This document shows, piece by piece, positions 33,727 through 46,076 of a stretch of DNA of 64,000 nt. How positions within the stretch are numbered: the first letter of the stretch is position 1; each line of letters begins with the position of its first letter. The position numbers and the translations under genes are program-made. Source of the DNA: Rhizopus arrhizus (lineage: Eukaryota; Mucoromycota; Mucoromycetes; Mucorales; Rhizopodaceae); contig JAKZZE010000006.1 in the NCBI GenBank assembly GCA_024220505.1, forward strand, positions 1,984,001-2,048,000, written 5' to 3'. The notes beneath the pieces were generated by a model. The model ran no database searches, was not told where the DNA came from, and saw nothing but the letters and a program-made list of their open reading frames with translations.

Positions 33727-34052
33727 TTATAAAAGATGAATTTCACTCCACTTTTTATAAATATCTGATATTGAGTTCATCAAGTAATTTTCAATGACAT
33801 AAAATAGCTTTTCTATTAAATCATTATTTTGTACAAACGCATGCTGTATTATTAATTCTTGTATGATTTTATGATTCTTTTGAATTAAAGATAACATCAT
33901 TTTACTTTCTTGTGTATAAACAAATAGTAAAGAATAAATGAGTTATTATTTTACCAATTATTAATTTCTTGTTTTATAATTAAATCTAAAAGTACTTCAT
34001 TTTGGTCAATAATGTATTCTAACAAAATAACAGATTCTTGTTCAAAAGACAT
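33727..34052 (-). CDS. Small helical protein, two exons, divergent from PI4K2
   Basis: Exon 1 (34052-33955) starts MSFEQESVILLEYIIDQNEV. Exon 2 (33904-33727) begins KMMLSLIQKNHKIIQELIIQ and ends KKWSEIHLL. A 50-bp GT-AG intron joins them in frame for 91 residues. The protein is almost wholly amphipathic helix with Leu/Ile heptads, as in small subunits of kinetochore, BLOC/BORC-like or tether complexes. I cannot assign it to one. It lies head to head with the PI 4-kinase gene, ATGs 165 bp apart, in a shared promoter of T-runs. It is too short per exon to be called by simple ORF length, but the spliced frame is convincing. Confidence 0.65.
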
Positions 34053-34217
34053 GTAAACAACTTTTTGTGTGACACTTTTTCGGCTTTTATCCGATTTCCC
34101 ATCTTTCACACATATCACATGACACTACCTTTTTTTTTTTTTTTTTTTATATTTTATTATTATTTTACTTTTTTTTTTTTTTTCTCTTTCTTTTTTGCAT
34201 TTTTTTTTTTTTTTGGG

Positions 34218-36393
34218 ATGTTTGGACGTGATCGTGTTCCTTCTAATATTCAATATACACAATTACAGGATGAAGAAGAAGAACACAATACTCTTTTACT
34301 TATTCATCATCCAAACTCTGTCTTAGTCGCTAACCACCACGGCGAATGTCACATCGTCCCACTCTTATCTCAATCAATCCAATTCACTCCTCATTCACCC
34401 ACAAAAAGTTCATTTTCAAATGCCACACGTCGTTTTTTTCAAACAAAGTTACCGATTGTCTTTCGAAAAGATATGGCAATCACTGCTTCCTTTGCCTCCT
34501 TACCAGCTGTGATAATTGCTGACCTTCAAAATGGTAATGTACCCACAGCGGGTTCGAATGATCAAGGCTGGACGATTGTTCACAGAAGACGCTATAGAGG
34601 AAAGAATGGTGTAGGAGAAACAAGACATAATAATACAAAGTCTCCTGTTTCTTCTCTTTTTGATTTTGTAATCGATGAAGAAATTGATCCTTCTGATCAA
34701 GTTACTTGTTCTGTATTTGTAAAGTGGGAAAAAGATGATAACAACCATGATTCATATAAAATGACAAATACAATGTCTTCTTTACAAAAGAAAGATGAAA
34801 GGGTAATAAAAGGTGATTTATTTCTTTTTATTCATCCTTTTTATAGTATTTTAAGGATCCTATACCCGAAACACCAGAAAAGTTCCTTGAAATAGTCGAC
34901 TCAGTACACACGGCGATTGAAAATAATATGCAACCCACTCGTATCAGCCAAGGTTCCAGTGGTTCTTATTTTTGTAGAAATATAGAAGGAAAGATAGTCG
35001 GTGTCTTTAAACCAAAGAATGAGGAACCTTATGGTCGATTGAACCCAAAATGGACAAAATGGATACACCGGCATTTATTTCCTTGCTTTTTTGGGAGATC
35101 TGGATTAATTCCTAATTTGGGTTACATCTCAGAGGCAGCGGCATCTTTAATTGACAGGAAACTGGGAACGAATATCGTACCTTATACAGACGTCATCCAT
35201 TTAGCTTCATCTTCCTTTCACTATGATTATTTGGATAGAAGAGCCAATCGGATACCACCCAAAATAGGTAGCTTTCAATGCTTTTTGACAAATTATAAAG
35301 ATGCTACTGTCTTTTTCAGAAAACATCCTTTTGGTGTCGAGAGATCGGTAAGCAGTCGAGGTAGTACGAGCAGTTTGATCGTCGGAAGGACTGTTTGGGG
35401 CGGCTGTCTGGGTAGTACGGATGAAATGAACGAGGATAGTGGTGAGATGGACAGTAATACGAAGCAAGAGGAAGGACAGTTCAGATGGACTGTACAACTT
35501 CAAAATCAGTTTAGACGCGAGTTTGAACAACTTGTCATCCTGGATTATCTCATGCGAAACACAGATCGAGGACTGGATAATTGGATGATAAAGCACTGTC
35601 CTGGTAAAAAAAACAAGAGTAGTAATCAAAGCTGTTACAGCAGTTTACATGAAAATGATGAAGAAGAAAAAGAGCATATTCATGTCGCAGCCATCGACAA
35701 CGGACTCGCTTTTCCTTATAAACATCCAGATCAGTGGCGCTCTTATCCTTATGGTTGGACTGCTATGCCTGATGCACTTGTCAATCGACCTTTTTCAGAA
35801 GAGACACGCCATCAATTTTTACCTATTCTATCTGACCCACTTTGGTGGAGAGAAACAGTACGAGAGATGAGAGGACTATTTGAATTAGATGATGACTTTG
35901 ATGAAAGAATGTTTCAAAGACAAATGGCAGTATTAAAAGGGCAAGGATTTAATATTGTACGAGCATTAAAGGATCCTTCAGCTGGACCGATTGATTTAGT
36001 AGCGATGGAAAGAGTAGTTATAAAACAAGAAGAGATATTAATCGAATTCAGTGAGAAAGCATTACAAAGTAGATGTGATTTCGGTTATAGAATACCAAAT
36101 AAACGATCAAATTCATTAGATGCTATAGCCAACAGCATAATGACTAACAATACCCGAACAGTAGAAAGAGATCAAAATTGGAGGCAAAAAGTGAAAAATA
36201 GATTATCCATCGATTTGGGACCTAAAGGAAGCCTGTTTAATAAAAGAGAAAAAATAATTACGATAGAGCATTCGATAGTGATGGAGATCTATCAGAAGAA
36301 GAAGAAGAAGAACATGTGCCACCTAAAAAAGTAACAATTATTATGGAAACAATTGAAATTGTGAATAGTAGAACATACTTTACATGCTGTTAA
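34218..36393 (+). CDS. LSB6: Type II phosphatidylinositol 4-kinase
   Basis: Makes PI4P on endosomal and vacuolar membranes. Exon 1 34218-34802; exon 2 from 34856 (34847 is also in frame). Motifs in order: RISQGSSGSYF (nucleotide loop), VFKPKNEEPYGRLNPKWTKW, CFFGR (the family's palmitoylated Cys patch, reduced here), LSEA-like YISEAAASLIDRKL, IPPKIGSFQ, ILDYLMRNTDRGLDNWMIK (catalytic), VAAIDNGLAFPYKHPDQWRS (metal-binding DNG). The uninterrupted frame ends at 36334 with a Lys-rich nonsense tail. Shifting by one base in the A6 run near 36250 gives an acidic tail ending SRTYFTCC at 36393, like other fungal Lsb6 ends. So either one A is missing in the sequence or the allele is frameshifted at its extreme C-terminus. 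Confidence 0.93.
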
Positions 36394-37140
36394 AATATTT
36401 ATGTTATTATTATTACTTTATTAAAATAATTAAAAAAAGTTACTAGCATTAAAACTGTAAACTCCCTTTTTTTTTTCATCTATTTTATTCTAGTCCTTTA
36501 GAGTAGCATCACAAAAGGATAAACATGAATTAGAGGAAAAGAGCATGATGCTTTAAAAGTAACATAGACACCCTCTTGTTCTATCAACATAGTAACTCAG
36601 TAAGTGCTTGTTGTTAAATCATATGAGCTAATAATCTCAAAAGATTCAATAAACTCTCCACTGACAGCTAAGTGGATAATAAATTTTTTATGTTGTATAT
36701 CAGAAATAAATAGATTTACTGTTTATTTTTCTTTTTAAAAAAAAAAGTGAGCATCGAAATATAAAGTAAAGGTGTCAAAGTAGAGCAGTAGGCAGCTCAC
36801 TGAATTCAAAAATCATTTCTGATCATAAAATTTGCTTGCACTCATCTATTACTTATCACAGTGAACTTTTATTCTTGTGCTAAACGTTTAGGATCGTTTT
36901 CGGCACCATTTTAAAGAAAAAGTGCAAACTCCGGAACCTCTAGGCCAACCATAGCACGTTTTTTAAGGTTTAATCTACAACAGTGGAAAAACAAATTTTC
37001 CACCAACGAAAAAGCTATTTAGCATGAATACAGAGAATAATAACAATTTTTTATATTTCTTTCTTCTTTTTTTTTTATTTTTTTTATTTTCTATTTTACT
37101 TTACTTTATATACATGTACACATAAAATAAAGGTGCAGAA
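36394..37140. other. Intergenic, PI4K2 3' region and lipase promoter
   Basis: AT-rich, nothing specific. A pyrimidine-rich leader and the sequence TTATATACATGTAC (about 37106-37119) precede the lipase ATG. Confidence 0.5.
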
Positions 37141-39957
37141 ATGAATGAAAGTAACTCAAAAGATGACAGCTTTCATGACAATCCAAAGCTATCCAGACAT
37201 CCTTCTTTTTTATACAAACGAAAACCAATACACTTTCAATTGTGGCTAAGCACAAGAAAGCGTAGAAGCCTATCTGTTCCTGATTTACACAAACTAAAGA
37301 AAGAATGGGACTTGTATCAGCAAGTACACAGCCATTTGGATCATGCTAGATCGCTGCAGGTAATTCTTTAAGTGTATTACAAGGATTTTAACTTTTCCAA
37401 AATAGATTGACCTGTTGAATATAAGAACTTATACAACCATCAAAAGACCCCAAATGAGGGTAAAAATGGGTGCTTTGCAATATTATTCAAAATGTGTAGA
37501 TGTTCCTACAGGTGATTGGAACGAAGGCTTTATCTTTACAGTATCCTATCACGCTCAATTATTTAATACAGTCGAAGTAAACATTAAAGTTGTAAAAATA
37601 CTGCTGTTGGTAACACATCCTTTTAGTTTGATTTATATGACAAACCATATAAACTTTGGCCATCATCAATGAAACATGTGGGTAAAGCCAAGTTGAAATT
37701 ATCCAGTCTTGCAGGAAGAAATGAAGTGTTTGTAACGTAAGAAGCCAAGTTTTAAATAACCTCTTTTTTATGTACTTGTATATAATAGGTTTATACCAAT
37801 TTATGAATACCATTCCCATCGGCTATTGCCATCTGATTATAAATCAAAATTAGTCAATGTTGTAGATCCTAATACAGTATCCAAAAAAATTGGCGACCTT
37901 CATTTAATAGGCTCCATTCAGGTTCGAATCAGATATAAGTTTCAGCAATCAATAGATACACCAGACTGCTTACCAACCTTATCGGATAAACAAAGTTCAA
38001 CTTCCTCACTCCATTCTGTCACAAGTACGAAATCGACAGCAAGCTCAAAAGACCACAATAGAAAGACGTCTTATGATCAAGGCGAGCTGGCACAAAGCCA
38101 AGAAGACGTGAATGATCTATTTCAGGACCGGTTGATTCGTATCATGTCTACTCGTGTACCATCCGAGCAGAGTCTTAAAACACCAAACATGAAACATAAT
38201 TCTGAACACAGTGTTTCACCATCCGATCATCCCTTTGGTTGGTTGTTTAGACCATCCAAAGACGCTCCAAAATCCTCTCGAGGCAGACGCTATGGGTTCT
38301 CTCAGACGGATTCTGATGACCACCTGCACTTCAATCCAGACAACAGCCAAAGTCAGGACAGCTTGTCACTCATCGACCTGTCCACGAGGAGAAAGCTGAC
38401 GCACAAGGCACGCAAAAAGGCAAAACATATCATTCATAGTGTAAACTTTGGTGATAGAGATTTTGCTACTCAGTGGATGCAAGATTCATTCAACGATATT
38501 GCAGTCTCTTACCCTATGGTTGATAAGCTTGTGGGTATGGTCGTCAGCAAACAAACAAGGGCCATGGTAAGAGCCATCATTAAAACAGCAAATGAATTTG
38601 GACAGGGCTTCAGAGTGACCGGCTTCCAATTACTGAAGGCAGCCTTACTCATTCAAAAGTTTTACGAGTCTTTACCGCCCGCTCCGGTATCTAAACCTGT
38701 GCAAGATATTGCGCTCATAGATGATGCTTGTCACTATTTCGGGTATGCATTGATTGCTTATGGATGGCGTGGTTTATATTATTTGGGTGCTTACGCTCAA
38801 TACATGCGCGGCTTTAAAGATCGAAGGTCGAATCGGATGGCTATCATTCGATATCTCCAATTGAATCCGGAGGACTTGCTCGGGTACGAATACGCGTTGC
38901 GTAAAGGGGCATCCTTTCAGCCTAGTTATTTTATCGCTATTGATCGATCACGAAAGTCTATTGTGTTGAGCATTCGTGGCACTTGGAGCCTTTATGATGC
39001 GATCACGGATCTTGTATGTGAATATAGACCGTGGAAGAAAGGATTGGTCCATTCAGGCATGTTGGCATCCGCGCAGTGGTTTTATACTAGTATTATACCC
39101 CAAATATTCAGATATATTAGTCACCACCACAAGGAGTTAGATCGCTTCATCATCACCGGACACTCACTTGGAGGTGGTACCGCAGGCCTACTGACAATGA
39201 TGGTTGCAGATCAAATAGATCAGCTCAGGAAGATTGCAAATAACTCCTTGTTTGATTTACATTGCTATAACTATGCCCCTACAGCAGCTTGTTCTGAAGA
39301 TTTGGCAAAACAGTATGAGCAGTTTATTCACAGCTTTATTTGTCATGATGATATAGTAGGACGATTGTCGTATGGATCGGCAATGAAATTAAAAGAATTG
39401 ATATTGGATACAATAAGTACATACAGCACGTTGGGTGGATTTAGAAAAGTATGCACACAGTGAACAAAAAAAAAAATTGTTTTTCTTACAAAAACTCTTT
39501 AGACAATAACACATCATGAATCACGAAAGGTATGTCTTGACATTATCGGTAAAAGACGAGATGAATTGAACAATATAACGAAATCAATGTACCCATCCGT
39601 AAATATCTTTTCCTTTATTTTATCCTAGAAAACTAATCCTTTGTTCTCCTTAAGCTGTATATACCCGGTAAAATTGTACAAATTCGACGTGAGAAGGATA
39701 GAAAAAAGAGCACGAATGAAGAGAAAGACGATGGACATATAGAAGTATCTAAAAACAGAAGAAGTTCAGTAGCAGTGATGGAAAACATTTCAAAGCATTT
39801 ACCAGGGGCAAATTCAACACAGTATTCATTACATTATACAACCTCTACCATAAGTGATGAAATGGCATTAACAAAAACATGTATTGAGGACCATATGATT
39901 ACTGCTTATTATGAAGCCTTTACAGCTATAAAAACACACTATTTAAAAGACAAATAA
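37141..39957 (+). CDS. C2-domain class 3 lipase (diacylglycerol-lipase-like)
   Basis: Predicted sn-1-type lipid hydrolase at membranes. Six exons (37141-37359, 37406-37588, 37627-37736, 37789-39448, 39503-39598, 39655-39957) sum to 2571 nt, 856 residues. An N-terminal C2-like beta domain spans about 75-210 (MRVKMGALQYYSKCVDVPTG, FDLYDKPYKLWPSSMKHVGK). It is followed by a Ser-rich linker and a basic segment. The alpha/beta hydrolase core has SIVLSIRGTWSLYDAITDLV, VHSGMLASAQWF, the nucleophile elbow ITGHSLGGG (Ser near 630), and FICHDDIVGRLS (candidate catalytic Asp). Family assignment is firm, exact substrate inferred. The fifth intron boundary at 39598 is chosen by frame; an alternative GTATGT donor exists at 39530. 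Confidence 0.92.
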
Positions 39958-41787
39958 ATTTTGTACTGTTGACTGTATATTCACGTTTATATATTGCTGG
40001 GCTTTTTATGTAATTTTTTTTTATCGTACAATTTATATATGATTTCTCTTGGGCTGCTTGTTGAAGTGAACGATAATATCAAAGTAAGAATGATCACCAA
40101 CCAGTCATGGAGAGTTATGGTTATTATCAAAGTATCACAAGCTTGATCTAAGCCCTTTATACACTGGTTTCTTTGACTAAACCGTCCATTGAATACGTCA
40201 TTTGGAATTAAACATCATCTGCGTTTTATGGTCAAGTCGAAATCGATTATAAATCATTGACGGGTAAAGTATTACTTTCATGCAAAATACTTTTAATAAC
40301 CTTAACGTATCTGTGCCTTTGCTTTCAGATGCCATAAAAGTTTTCTTCTTACTCTCTGATTCATAATCTCTTAATTTGAACTATTAATAAAGTTTGACTT
40401 TAATCAGGACATCCTGTTTCATTGTTTAAGCTTTTTAACATAGATAATAGGGAACGGCCAATTGTATTCAATTATCAGCACAGGCGACTTGTCATTGATA
40501 AACAGAGACGAATCAATACTATCATTACTTTCCATCATTCATCTATCTGGATTCAGCTACAATGACAACCGATTCATTGAATTGGCTACTTGCTTTGCTG
40601 AAACAGTATATCAAATTTATTGCAGTTTTGCTATTTGGTAACTTTGGATTCTCTGCTTTCTACAGCTGTTTTTGGATTATTTCATGTCTTGTGAGCTGAA
40701 CTAGTAATATTTGGCTATAGTCCGACAAAAGTATTTATGTTGTTCATAATACATATACTAACATAATAAAGTATAGTTAAGGTAATATTTAGTTTTTTAT
40801 AAGTGGAATAAAACTATATATAAAATGGAATTGGAAGAGAATATCAAAAGCAGAAAATTGTGTTTTAACCTAAAGTTGATTTAAAAGACTCTTCAAATTC
40901 ATTCTTTGGGGAACTATTGGAGATTTGACAACAAATGAATACTTGTGGCTTGAATTCAATGCGTTATTGAGGTTTGAAAGTTCTTTAACAAAGATTTTCA
41001 TCGGTATGTAAGCTTTACAATTGACAATAAAATCTCAATTCCTTATGAAGGGAAGCTGAAAGAAACTGAAGAGAATGATATCTTCAAGTTTCTGATTTTT
41101 TATTATGGGTGTAAATGGAAAGTCAACGATGCAGACTGTGTGCTGAAGAGCGAAGACAATAAGCACAAGCATGCATACTTTTCTTTGTAAATTCAATTCT
41201 GCTTGATCAAACTGGAAAAAATGGTTTTCATTATTTTGGATAGTTTGATACGATCTTTTTCCATTGATCTAATGCCACTCACATTCTCATTTTCTATCTA
41301 GAGTCACAGATATCAATAAGCCTATGTCGATATCATAGATTATCAGGTGTAAATAAGACTTCATATTGACAAACACACAAGACTAAAGCTTGATACTCAA
41401 TTGTATTCGTATATGTATATGGCTGTTATTTTTCAGTTTTAGAACAGTCAGAACTATCATTCCAAGGGTCACAGAAATTTGTCTAGATGATAAGATAGAA
41501 AAATATTTCACAATACATATTATAGATATATATGTCAGTGCTTTTTATTTAAGTAAAACAGTATATAGCTGACAATATTTCATTTTACAATACTAATAGC
41601 AACAAATCATCCCATCAATTTTTAATCTCTCAAGTGCTAACATTGCCAAAGCAGAAAATAAAAAAGGCAAGTAATTAATAAAATAAGGACAAATCAATTC
41701 GAAAACACTATACACTCGAAATATTAAATTATCTAGCTTCTTGTTCCAGCGCCATATTCTTTTCTTTCAGAGTAGCTTCTATTTTTG

Positions 41788-41822
<35 letters not shown>

Positions 41823-43718
41823 AACATTATATAAAGAATAACGTGTATCTAAACTTCCGAGCAAACAACAGAGCTGACTACTCATTTTTAGTCTTAATCG
41901 TTAGTCCTCCACATTTTTATTTAAAAATAATTGAAACTACTGTCTCCAATATCAAAAGAAAAGAAAATGAAAAATGTTGATTTTTAATAAATGATACAAA
42001 AAGGTGTTTACTTTTTTTTATTTGTACACTAATCTGCATAAAATCTTCATGAAGGTTTTAAAGACCTATTATCAATCCTCTTCCCCTTTTCTTTTTTTTT
42101 AGGATTGCAAGTGAAAAGTAAAGCAAATATATTATTTTTCATCTTATGCTTGGTGCAATATTTCTTTTTCTTGAAAGAAATTTTTGCTATTGTTTTTACA
42201 AAATAAATGAAAGGAGAGAGCATTCATAGTCATGTGTAACGCTATATGCAATAAGGTTTGATTGGCAAATGGCTTTAACATGAGGAAAAAAAAAATAGAG
42301 TAAAAATAACCATAGGAAAACCTCAAATTGCTAAGCCATCTTTACCAAAGCTGATTACTATAGGGAATAATCAAATAGTTACTTCTATAACTTCCCGAAA
42401 GGAGCTTGTCCCGTTAATGACTATGTAAAAAAAAAAAAAAAAAAAAATTATTCGTTACCTAAAAAAATAATGAAATACAAAAATCATGCTGTGCTACTTT
42501 CATTATTTACTTGCATGAGTTACTTAAATAAATGATGATTTATCGACTTAAAATATTTTTATTAAAAACCAATCGAATGTGCTTTGAATGCTGCTTTTCA
42601 TTCTTTATTGCTTTCAACTTTATAATCGAAGTAAAGGTGTGAATGAAGCAATTTTTTTTTTATTTATTTTATTTCTAAAATACGGTATGCAAAAGAGTAA
42701 AATTGGGGAATGATAAAGTAAACATAAAGTCAAGAAAATCACTCGATAAAATATGGATACCAAACTTACTGTAAACAATGAATCTTTTTTTTTCATAGTT
42801 TGAAAAATATAAGTGCAAAACCTTTTTTCTCTTAAAAAATATCATTCTCAAAATTCTCATCATCTACTGTGTAAATACATAAATTCATAAATTTATTCCA
42901 TAACTATAATTCATTTAGTAGTAGTTGTCTAAATTCACATGTTATATCCCAACATACTTTAAACATGATTCATATTCAATTTATAAGAAATCAGAGTAGT
43001 GAATGCTTTACAAAGATTTATTACAATCTTTTCTCTATTATTCGGTCATAACTAATTCCACTCCTTTAACTCAATACAAGTTGTTTTAATATAGCTCCCG
43101 ATGCAATGAGATATAAATGAAAAATAGATCTACTTAAATAATTATAAACAGTCCACTTGCATAACCAGGAACAGGCCTTCATACTAAAATTTACTCATGC
43201 TAGATCTACAGCTATAATTAATTAAAATATCTTGAAAAGAATTTAATTGAATCTTTATGAAAAGAATATAAATACCAGATACAACAATGCTGTGCTCCAA
43301 AGATAATCATTGTATAGCAATCAAGTATTATTAACGATTGATAGTGTGAGTATGTGGAAATGTAGACTTATTAACATATATGTATATCTACCAAAATAGA
43401 CTGGTGAATGAGAAGCAAATGCTTATATTAAATTATGTAAAGATCTGCATAATAGAATATAGCACTTAGCCAACTGCATAACACTGTAGGCATTTCGCCA
43501 TCCACATAGTACATATATTAATATCTACATTGTGAAAAGTATATAAACTCTGGACGTATATTATTAAATAAAGTCATATCTAATTTTGGGTCCTATTGAA
43601 ATCTCCATTTTTATTTTTGTGAACAAAACAAATAATATTAAATAAAAATATAACTTTTTAAGTCTCGTTGAATTTTATAGTCTTTTTATTCTTACGAGAT
43701 AACAGACGCTTGTTGTAA
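39958..43718. other. 3.8 kb gene-poor region with decayed coding pieces
   Basis: No intact gene. Coding-like fragments on the + strand appear at about 40444-40640 (frame reading ISTGDLSLINRDESILSLLS and NDNRFIELATCFAETVYQ) and about 41020-41190 (ISIPYEGKLKETEENDIFKF then WKVNDADCVLKSEDNKHKH). They could belong to one degenerate protein gene or mobile element; no family recognised. The rest is AT-rich with poly(A) runs at 41788-41820 and about 42427-42447. Confidence 0.45.
41788..41820 (+). repeat. Poly(A) tract, 33 bp
   Basis: Uninterrupted A run in gene-poor DNA, not attached to any recognisable retroposed sequence. Confidence 0.8.
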
Positions 43719-43747
43719 GTGACCACCAGATCTTGTTAGTAGATCAA
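43719..43747 (+). repeat. Hairpin box copy F
   Basis: GTGACCACCA followed by GATCT-TGTTAGT-AGATC and AA; preceded by GCTTGTTGTAA. Confidence 0.85.
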
Positions 43748-43980
43748 GCAGTAAAAAGTAATAAAAGTCTTCTTGATAAGAGAATATAAAATTGATACGA
43801 TGAAGATAATTTGACTTCAAAGGACTTGACTTGATGTATATGTTGTGAGATTGGAGTTTATAGGGTTTATATAGTATAAAATAGGTTTGATTTAAGAGAT
43901 TCTTGATGTGAAACCAAAGTTTCGAATAGAGTTTGGATCCTAAAGTAGTAATAATTTGAATATAAGTTCGCTTGTAATAA

Positions 43981-44010
43981 GTGACCACCAGATCTTGTTA
44001 AGTAGATCAA
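43981..44010 (+). repeat. Hairpin box copy G
   Basis: GTGACCACCA followed by GATCT-TGTTAAGT-AGATC and AA, same as copy D; full companion block downstream. Confidence 0.85.
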
Positions 44011-44583
44011 ACTGTTGTGAATAAAATAAAGTAAAAAGATAAAAAAAAAAGGGATTACAATGAAGTGTATTTGCTTCAAGGGACTTCTTGTTCTTGATGT
44101 TAAGTAAAATAAAAGAAAAACAAAATAGATTTACTTTGTATGATATTTATTAAAATAATCAAAAAGTAAAGTAAATAAGTGAAGTAAGTAAGTCAAGAGT
44201 AAGTTAAAAGTATAAGAAATATTGAAGTTATTTATATGTTTTTGGCTTTTCTGATTATATGCTGTTTTTGATGATTTTGTAGATATTCTGTATTTTTTTG
44301 TATTTTTCTGGATTTATCTGTATTCATACGTATTCATACGTATTTGTTTGTATTTTCCTGGATTTGAATTAGTTGGAGAGAGAAAAGTCAAATGCTGCAA
44401 AAGTTTGCTGCATTGTGTTACAATGTAAGGGATCAGAAAGATTTTAAATGTAGATCCTTGAAGATATTCTTTTTATTTATGTTGTAATAGCTTGTTTTCT
44501 ATTTAGGCCTTGTGTATTTATTGAGAGTTTAGAGTGATTTTGAATATAAAGTAAAGTTATATTTGGGTATTTTCTTGATAGGA

Positions 44584-44616
44584 GTGACCACCAGATCTTG
44601 TTTTAAAGTAGATCAG
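44584..44616 (+). repeat. Hairpin box copy H
   Basis: GTGACCACCA followed by GATCT, an eleven-base loop (TGTTTTAAAGT), AGATC and AG; longest loop of the family with the stem kept. Confidence 0.85.
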
Positions 44617-45088
44617 TCTTGATGTAAAGATAATGATAGCTTGATGTGAGATTTAATAGAGTTACAATGAAGATATTTGGCTTCAAGGGACTTGACTTAT
44701 TCTTGATATTTAGTAAAATAATAATAAAAGAGATTTGCTTTGAATGATATTTATTGAAGAATAAAAGTAGTAAAGTCTGCCAGAAGTAAATAAAATAACT
44801 GTTTTTATAGTTTTTATGAATTTTTAATATGCTTTAAATTTAAAGCATGCCTTGATTTTAATGCACCTTTCAATTTTCAACCTTGCATTAATTTTTATGT
44901 ACCTTCGGGTCAAAAATTAAAGTCTGCATCTTTACAATGTTAAAGTAAAATATGTTGTTATTTTATTGGTTGGCTTGTAGGTTTGAGTGTTAATTGAATA
45001 AAGTTTGCTTGTAAAGCTTGATTGTAAGGTTAAGATTGCCTTGTAAGTTGTTGTTTTATATAGAATTTAAGCAGATGCTTGATAAGTA

Positions 45089-45118
45089 GTGACCACCAGA
45101 TCTTATGTGTAAGATCAA
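45089..45118 (+). repeat. Hairpin box copy I
   Basis: Identical to copy E (GATCTTA-TGTG-TAAGATC stem). Lies 518 bp from the 3' end of tRNA-Thr copy 2. Confidence 0.9.
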
Positions 45119-45635
45119 TACGATGTTTCTTGATAGAAGTTAAAGTAGAGTAAAAAGTTTAAGTGAACAGGGACTTTCTTGTTAAAGTTTGTTAATTATT
45201 GAGTAAAAATATATGATTTATTTAAACTGACTAACAATTTCTTCACAAAAAGATGGGATATATATATGAATATTATTTTTTTTTTTTTTTTTTTCTTTTT
45301 AGCTTTTCTTATTTTTTTAACATTTTTTATCTTTTCAACAATTTTTATCTTTTTAATTTTTTTTATCTTTCTGACTTGACTCGGCTAATTTCTGTGTATC
45401 CTTATTGCCATTTTCGTTACAATATATCAGAAGTAAGTTAGTCTTTCAAAAGTGAAAGGATAAAGGGATATTTATAGGGTTGTGATTTTTTTGTGTTTTT
45501 CTATTTTTGAACTTTTTTTGTTTATCTTCAGGGACTGATGTCCCTTCTTCCGCAAAAGTTACACCAACTGCGTCACAGCAAAAATCATGAAAAAAAATCG
45601 ATGGGATTTGACTTCAACCCTCGATCTACAAGAGA

Positions 45636-45708
45636 TGCCTTCTGCCAGAATCGAACTGGCGACCTTCTGCTTACTAGGCAGACGCTCTGCCATCTGAGCC
45701 AAGAAGGC
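45636..45708 (-). tRNA. tRNA-Thr (anticodon AGT), copy 2
   Basis: Sequence identical over all 73 nt to the gene at 30351-30423, with the same cloverleaf and anticodon loop CTAGTAA. A T8 run about 45 nt downstream on its strand is a good Pol III terminator. The DNA immediately 3' shares only a short match with copy 1 (GCAAAAATCATGAAAAA on the + strand). The 5' flanks are unrelated. Confidence 0.95.
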
Positions 45709-46076
45709 TTGATTGGCTAGTATGTCGGCCAAAAAATTATAATTGAACGGGGATTTTTTCAGCCAATCAAATTTGATTAAATCCTTATTTACACCCCTTT
45801 ATGAGCCCAATTGATTTTTTTTTGTCTGTTTTTTTTTCTTTCTTTAATTTGCCTTAATTTGAAATGCTAACTCTTGAAATATTACTTTGAAGGTTTTATT
45901 GGAAGAATTGATTGACAATAAATACATGTATGAACGTATATTAAATAAAAATACAGTGATTGCGGTTAATAATGATAACAAAAAAAAGTCGTATGTTTGA
46001 TGGGTGACAGCAAGCTTTGTTTAAAAGCACAGAGGTAATATTCATTTACTTTCAATTAATATGATAGAGTACATGT
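45709..46076. other. Spacer between tRNA-Thr and sugar-nucleotide transporter
   Basis: AT-rich, nothing recognised; not similar to the DNA at the same side of tRNA copy 1. Confidence 0.5.

Larger units (their letters stand above)
43719..45275 (+). repeat. Box-repeat array 2 (four direct copies)
   Basis: Four boxes (43719, 43981, 44584, 45089) in the same orientation as array 1. The first three are followed by companion blocks at about 43799-43835, 44055-44102 and 44662-44707. The segment 44969-45275 repeats 29841-30150 of array 1 with only scattered substitutions and includes box I identical to box E. As in array 1 a tRNA-Thr gene follows a few hundred bp later. The DNA downstream of copy G (to about 44290) also resembles that downstream of copy B, so the full unit is roughly 300-400 bp. 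Confidence 0.85.

Noticed and set aside
34928..36334. Starting the PI 4-kinase at the internal ATG 34928
   Set aside because: The upstream exon from 34218 splices in frame and supplies the N-terminal region preceding the QGSSGSYF motif.
28214..45275. Interpretation of the box units as LTRs or tRNA-derived SINEs
   Set aside because: No TG...CA boundaries, primer-binding site or internal coding region were found. The tRNA genes are intact and separate from the box units, not fused to them.
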